Source of the DNA: Trametopsis cervina
Taxonomy: Eukaryota > Basidiomycota > Agaricomycetes > Polyporales > Irpicaceae
NCBI GenBank assembly: GCA_022385755.1
Contig: MU278369.1
Coordinates: forward strand, 163,675-227,674
Length of the DNA: 64,000 nt
Direction of reading: 5' to 3'
This document shows positions 58,388 to 64,000 of this stretch, in pieces. The translations under genes and the position numbers were made by a program. Position 1 is the stretch's first letter; each line of letters begins with the position of its first letter. The notes under the pieces were generated by a model. The model worked only from the letters and a program-made list of their open reading frames with translations. It was not told where the DNA came from and searched no databases.

Positions 58388-59257
58388 TCAAAGGGAGGTA
58401 TTTCCGGAGCTGGTAGAGGGATTGCCAAGCACCGAAGAGCTACCTCCATCTTTCTTATATAACTGTGTATAATCTTTAAAGGGTATGTTCAACGGCGGGC
58501 CGCGTTCACGGATCGTCCTACGTGTACCACCGAACAACTTGCGCTTTCCCAGACGAGACTTAGGGGGAGGCAACGGTGCACCATACGGATAGCGCTCGTT
58601 AATCTCCTTCTGGGTGGCAGAGCTGTCACAGTACTTGCAGTCACACAGGGTCTTTCCGTCTGAGTCGTATTGTTGGCCGAGGACGAGCCAACGCAGATGC
58701 GGGAAGAACTCCTTAGGGGAGCGAAATACGGTGACGTCTCGTGATCCTGTTACAAATGTCAGACGTTAGTTCAAAGACGGAATCTCCTAAGAGAAAACTA
58801 CGACGTACCAAAGAGGTAGGCATCTGTCCTGGGGACGTGAGGGTCACCCCGCTTCTTCACGTACAGTCGGTAGCCCTCAGGGAAGTCGAATAGCTTGAAT
58901 GCTGACCTAGCCAGCTGATAGTCCCCTGGAACAGCAAAGTGAGACGGTAGGATGCATCCCGCTAGAAGATAGGGGGTACGTACATTCGACCCCTCTTTGC
59001 CTCGCTTCCTTCTTCAGGACATGCTCGCAGAGCTGCCCTCCGAGTTTACCCTTCCAGCCATTCACTGTCTTGAGATCGGCTGATTCATAGTAAACAACCT
59101 TGCCATCTTCCAGTTCTTGGTGGTCAGTTGACGGATATCTGCTGGTGTCCGCGTCCGTGGCGCCAGGGCTGAGCTCTACAACTACACAGTTGCGTTCTGT
59201 ACGACGGGCTGTATAACAGCCAGTCGCCAGAAAGGGCTCATGCAGTAAGGCTGACAT
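58388..59257 (-). CDS. Clr2-like transcription-silencing protein
   Basis: Three exons (59257-58984, 58925-58809, 58746-58388) close in frame to 249 residues. Visible blocks are TVNGWKGKLGGQLCEHVLKK, then WDYQLARSAFKLFDFPEGYR, LYVKKRGDPHVPRTDAYLFG, SRDVTVFRSPKEFFPHLRWL and CDCKYC. These match my memory of the Clr2 family; in fission yeast Clr2 is a subunit of the SHREC histone-deacetylase complex that silences heterochromatin. It is about half as long as fission-yeast Clr2, but short versions are expected in basidiomycetes. The C-terminal tail (RKLFGGTRRTIRERG onward) is basic. The start choice is the first ATG of the frame; an upstream exon is possible. Confidence 0.75.
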
Positions 59258-59844
59258 CGGGAAGAGACGCAGTTTAAGTGCGTCTCAACTTGTCGTGGAT
59301 GTAGGAGACAGACCAGTCAGCAAAGAGCGACTCTTGAGATCACCTATTGTGGAACACGTACACGCAGAGTCAGAACAATGCGCAGTAAGCGCGCCGTATG
59401 GAAGGTCGAACTCACACTACATTGCCCCGGATATATATTGAAGTTTTGTAGCAGCTCACTCACTGAAAAGCGAATTATTGAAGGTTCATTGCAAAACTTA
59501 CACAAGAGATATATACGTATGGGCTCCGTATAACAGGACATGCATGTCCTCGGAGCCGGGACGGCGCAGCATCAACATTCTGCGATACTGCACAAACACG
59601 ATCATGTCCATCGTGGAACTACGCGTAAGTACTACCGGAAAGCTATAATCACGAATAATTTAGTTGACTCGAACTGCTCTCCAGCATGTGTACGATAGAA
59701 GTCCGTGCCCTAGCCAGAATTTGACAGCCTCCAACACCATGCAAACTCTGAATCGCTTATTACAACGGCGGTGATTCTGCAGTGCTCATTATCTATGTCA
59801 GCCTCGTAGGGCTTCCTGTGAGGCTGACACGGATAAGGTCAATT
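59258..59844. other. Divergent upstream region
   Basis: About 590 bases between the Clr2-like start and the coiled-coil gene. No gene or clear core-promoter element seen. Confidence 0.45.
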
Positions 59845-62556
59845 ATGACTGAACCGTCTGCTTCTAGCAGCTTGATCGTCGCCGAAGCCGTCCGAAACGA
59901 AATGCCAGCCAGTCAGCCACCCGATGATACAAGCAGCCGTGAGCCATCCTCCCTCTTTCTCCAGCTACCATCACCACGACCTGTCCTCACTTCGCTGTGA
60001 GTAGCATGGATCTCGATAGTATCTCACCCCTCAGCTGGCTGCGACTCCTCGCGCCGCTGATTCCATGGAGCTACGGCACCGCCCAAGGCTTAATCACCTG
60101 GGTCTCGAGTGTCGCCAGTCCTATGGTTGTTTCGGCTGTTTCTTTTGTCCTCTTTTACTTCACCCACCTCGTGCTGCTCTTTCTTGCGACCGGCACATCT
60201 GGAATCCGACGGCTCGATGTTCCCTCTCCCATCTCTACCCGACATGGCTTGTTTACGGTGTTCATCACCGACCACGTTCTTTACCAGCGTTCTGTCGACG
60301 ACTCGCTATCGGTTTTGTATGCCATATTTTATTCTCTATCTATGGTAAGCCTTACCTTTCGAGGGTTCCTTGGTTGCGGCTGACACGATATCGCCAGGTT
60401 GTTGTGATTTATACGCTCTCGGTTATGCGGCGGCTACTCCTCAAGAAGCAAGAATACGAACGCACCATTGAACACCACGCTCGCATCGCCGCAGCTTGGT
60501 TGGAGGAACGCGAACGGGCCTGTATTCAAACAGCTCTCAAGTCCATTGCTGAGGCGCGCGAGAAGGGGGCTCGGGCTCACGCTAAGGCACTTGAGAGGAA
60601 CGCGATACTCGAGGTGAGTTCCCTTCTTTCGCTGGACCGCTCCGTTCTCATTGTCTCGAGCTACAGGATCAACTTCGCATCTCTGAGTGTGAGCAGGCAG
60701 TGGAGAGGGTAGTACTGGAAGGGGTGAAGGAGGAGCTAACGGAGATGGAGGTGCAGGATGTTATGATGCACAGCAGGCTTTTGACGGAGCTCGTGGAAGG
60801 ATCGAGGTGGAAGCGGCGATACGAAAAGCGTCAAGCCGATGCCGATGCTCAATCGCGACAAGAAGCCGAGCGACGCGAGATAACGGAGAGGCGAGGTGCT
60901 CAGATTCAGGCGTGCCAGTTTGCAATCCACGCGATAACGATGCGCATCCAAGTCTCGCTGCAGAAAGACCTCGCCGATAGTCGCAACGCCAACGCCGCTC
61001 TCACCGCCCGACACGATGCGCTCAACGAACGCGTCTCTTCCGTCTCTGACTCCTTGCACACCGCCGGCTCTCTTTTCAGGACGCGTGTGAGCGTACTCAA
61101 ACAGCGACTTGATCAGCGTGACGCGCGCTGCACCGAGCTCGAAAGGCGCATGGCGGTCTCTACTACGGAGCACGAGACGCAGCTGGAGGAATACAAGACG
61201 GAGCTTTCCCGCGCGAACGTCCGCGTGCGTAATCGCAAGCAGCATCTCATGTCATCACAGCTTCGCAACATCGCATTCCGAACCGACACTAGCGAGCTGG
61301 AGGGCCAGATGTCGCTCGTCAACCAGGCAGTCGAGGAGACCGAGGAGAAGCTGAAGTCTACGGAGTGCGAGTTGTCCACAGAGAGGCAGCAGCATCGGAC
61401 AACAAGAGGCGAGTACTTGGCGAGAAAGCAGGTGGCGGATGACTCGGCGGCTAGTATGATCGCGGAGAACAGGGATATTCGCGCGCAATTGTCCCTCGCA
61501 GCTGAAGCAGCTATACAGGCGACGAAGCTTCAAGACGAGCTTGAGATTGAGAAGGAGGCTCATAAGCAGCAGATCGCTCGACGGGTCGCTCTGGAAGGGA
61601 GCCTGGAGCTCTCCGCGCTGGAGCGCAGAACGCATATGGAGCAGTGTTCGCGGGATTGGGCAGAGGCCAAGAACGACCTTGCGGATCGCGATGGCCTCAA
61701 ATGCCGACTCTCTCTTGGGATGCAGGTATCTGCCGCAGCTGCTGGGACTTCTGCACTGGAGAAGCTTCAAAACGAGCTCGACGCTGAGAAGCAGTCTCAC
61801 GGGCAAGACATCGCCCGGTGCGTGGCCCTCGAAGGAGCCCTGGAGGTCTCTGCGCTGGAGTATAAGACGCACATGGAGCAATGTTCGCGGGACCGAACGC
61901 AGGAGAGGGCCGAACACGATGGTCTTGAGCACCGGTTGGCTCTTGTCAGCGAAGGATTCGGGGAGGCCGAAGCGAAGTTGCAGTGCGACGCTCGCGAGTT
62001 GTACGTCGAGAGGCAGAGGCATCGGGCGACTATCGAGGCATACCGCGCGGGGCAGCGGTTGTCAGATAATATGGTAGACGATCTGATAACAGAGGCTGAA
62101 GAACTCCGGAAGCAGTTTTCTCTGAAGATTGAAGACTCTCCGCGGGAGCTTAGCCCTCTTACAGAGTCGCAGGACGCCTCCCTTCAAGACCAACCTAGGG
62201 TTGGGCCGGAAATGCTGGCCATGCCGAAGAAGTTGACCCAAGCCGCCTCGTTCGAGACTCCTCTGCCAATGAAGTTTAAGTCTCATGTCATGGCTGACAT
62301 CCTCAGGCGGCGGAAGTTGGTGGAAGGGAGCAGTAGCAGCAGGAGCCCCTCGCCTCTCTCGGGTTCGCCGGCGAGCCCGACGGATACCGCTGGACCATCG
62401 ACACCCTCGCTAGTGTGGTCTCCAAACAGCTCCGCCTCTGTATCCGAGGCCCCTGACTTGCAGAGTCCGGCGCCGCTGGTGTTGGAGACACAGGACGCGA
62501 AGGATGAGGGGATGACTGCAGGGATCGAAGAGGAGGCGGACGACCTAGTTTTGTAA
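59845..62556 (+). CDS. Membrane-anchored long coiled-coil protein with internal repeats
   Basis: Exons 59845-59996, 60035-60344, 60398-60613 and 60667-62556 give 855 residues in frame. Without the first 38-base intron the gene would start at the ATG at 60006 and give 814 residues, also in frame. Two hydrophobic stretches lie near the N-terminus (VVSAVSFVLFYFTHLVLLFL at about 60125-60185, and YAIFYSLSM with VVVIYTLSV). About 600 residues of coiled coil follow. Two kinds of module repeat: one with VALEG(S/A)LE(L/V)SALE and HMEQCSRD, twice; one with ERQ(Q/R)HR(A/T)T, twice. A Ser/Pro-rich tail ends the protein. Family not recognised; tethering or organelle-scaffold function is only a guess. Confidence 0.72.
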
Positions 62557-62877
62557 AATAAAAAAAAGACCTACAAAAACACTATACATGTATAAAATCA
62601 ATAGTAAGAGCTTGTGCATCATAGCGACGAGATACACGAATGAAGCTGCATGAACGAACCTGAAAATAGCATTTCTTGATCCTGCCGGTCTTGATCCACT
62701 ACTGGCTATCCAGCTACAGCAAGGCTCATGCTGGGATTTGTTTAACTGACACTCAAAGGTGTAGGTATCATGGATATTACTAATGATATGAAGTACCAAT
62801 ACAATACAACTACAACGCATGGTCGCGTAGATGGGATAAATAGCCAACAAGCGAAATATCCTCAGACCCCTAACCGC
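62557..62877. other. Convergent intergenic interval
   Basis: About 320 bases between the coiled-coil and H3 stop codons. It begins with an A-rich run (AAAATAAAAAAAAG at 62558-62571), suitable for a polyadenylation region; nothing else recognised. Confidence 0.5.
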
Positions 62878-63447
<570 letters not shown>

Positions 63448-63765
63448 TGCTTATAATGTGGTAGTGTTTGGAAGACACAAAGGTGGATGGCTGATGTGAA
63501 GGGGTGGTGGATGAACTGGACAGAGACACCTAACGGGACCCTTATATACACTACAGCGCCTAAACGCGACGCGTCGGCACGTGCGCTACGCGTTGAATGT
63601 CAATAAACAGGTAAGCACGTGACCGGTCGGCTGCGCGGCTGTATATAAGCACCCTCCGTTCCGGCCAGTACTCGTTCATCTCCCACCACCACCTGCATAC
63701 CGCCCCACCTTTACGAGCTTTCTTGCTCCATTACTCTACTTCACCCTCACACTTTAAATAACACA
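63448..63765. promoter_or_regulatory. Bidirectional histone H3-H4 promoter
   Basis: 318 bases between the two ATGs. TATA elements lie on each side: 63541-63548 (TATATAAG on the minus strand, for H3) and 63642-63648 (TATATAA on the plus strand, for H4). Between them are two ACGCGT boxes (63569-63574 and 63588-63593) plus an ACGCGA at 63564-63569, the binding core of the fungal G1/S factor MBF, and two CACGTG boxes (63578-63583 and 63616-63621). The arrangement predicts coordinated S-phase expression of both genes. Confidence 0.8.
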
Positions 63766-64000
63766 ATGTCTGGACGCGGAAAGGGCGGAAAGGTAATTGG
63801 TCTTGCACTTTGGAATAGCAAAGTCAGTACTGATGTTTTGATCTGTAGGGACTCGGAAAGGGCGGTGCGAAGCGTCATCGCAAGATTCTCCGCGATAACA
63901 TCCAGGGTAAGTCCTAATGCGTATAGTATAACTCCTTTGCTGAACATGGTAATCCAGGTATCACCAAGCCCGCTATCAGACGTCTGGCGCGTCGTGGAGG
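63766..64000 (+). CDS. H4: Histone H4 (5' part, cut by window edge)
   Basis: Exon 1 encodes MSGRGKGGK. After an intron with donor at 63793, the next exon gives GLGKGGAKRHRKILRDNIQG. After a third GT-AG junction, ITKPAIRRLARRGG runs to the window end. The sequence is the invariant H4 N-terminus; about half the protein is outside the window. Acetylatable K5, K8, K12 and K16 are present. Confidence 0.96.
   Translation, partial: MSGRGKGGKVIGLALWNSKVSTDVLICRDSERAVRSVIARFSAITSRVSPNAYSITPLLNMVIQVSPSPLSDVWRVVE

Overview
This is nuclear DNA from a filamentous basidiomycete, most likely an agaricomycete and probably a polypore. Nearly every gene is broken by many short GT-AG introns of about 45-65 bases. 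Genes are dense, alternate strands, and often converge within 20-70 bases. Several predicted products (a small MYND-finger protein, a tandem pair of seven-helix membrane proteins, an F-box protein) resemble families I associate with expansions in wood-decay Agaricomycetes; that placement is inference. Exon joins were worked out by hand from splice sites and reading frame. For TPT1, the Rtc4-like gene, HDDC2, HP1, RED, DUF2015, Clr2, the Cue2-like gene and the coiled-coil gene, the exon lengths add up to an exact number of codons.

Layout. 0.1-11.3 kb holds housekeeping genes: tRNA 2'-phosphotransferase, a large Rtc4-like protein, the ER ubiquitin ligase Doa10/Ssm4 and an HDDC2-type deoxynucleotidase. 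11.3-18.4 kb holds two secreted hydrolases, a DUF1680/GH127-type glycosidase and an S53 sedolisin protease, divergent from a shared 1.67-kb upstream region. 18.4-22.2 kb is gene-poor and contains a 240-base assembly gap flanked by near-perfect 196-base inverted arms. 22-26 kb holds a MYND protein, the exon-junction-complex protein Y14 and an HP1-type chromodomain protein. 26.8-32.2 kb holds a 923-residue membrane/coiled-coil protein ending in the ER-retrieval signal RDEL, divergent from an unrecognised 686-residue protein. 32.7-39.1 kb holds a Sir2 deacetylase, a convergent KAT14-like acetyltransferase and a Cue2-like CUE/DUF1771/Smr protein. 40-44.4 kb holds a sterol O-acyltransferase (MBOAT) and an unrecognised protein. 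45.4-49.4 kb is a tandem duplication of a seven-helix membrane protein gene together with its promoter and 3' flank. 50.4-62.6 kb holds an unrecognised Ser/Pro-rich protein, the spliceosomal RED/IK protein, a DUF2015 protein, an F-box protein, a Clr2-like silencing factor and a long coiled-coil membrane protein. The right edge is a divergent histone H3-H4 pair.

Themes. Chromatin genes are frequent: HP1, Sir2, a KAT14-like acetyltransferase, a Clr2-like protein, H3 and H4. I found no prophage, CRISPR array, rRNA, confident tRNA, complete transposon or canonical secondary-metabolite cluster. The observations most worth checking are the inverted arms around the gap, the convergent acetyltransferase/deacetylase pair, the RDEL protein, the micro-exons, the 7TM duplication, and the H3 tail with two extra residues beside a promoter carrying MCB and CACGTG motifs.
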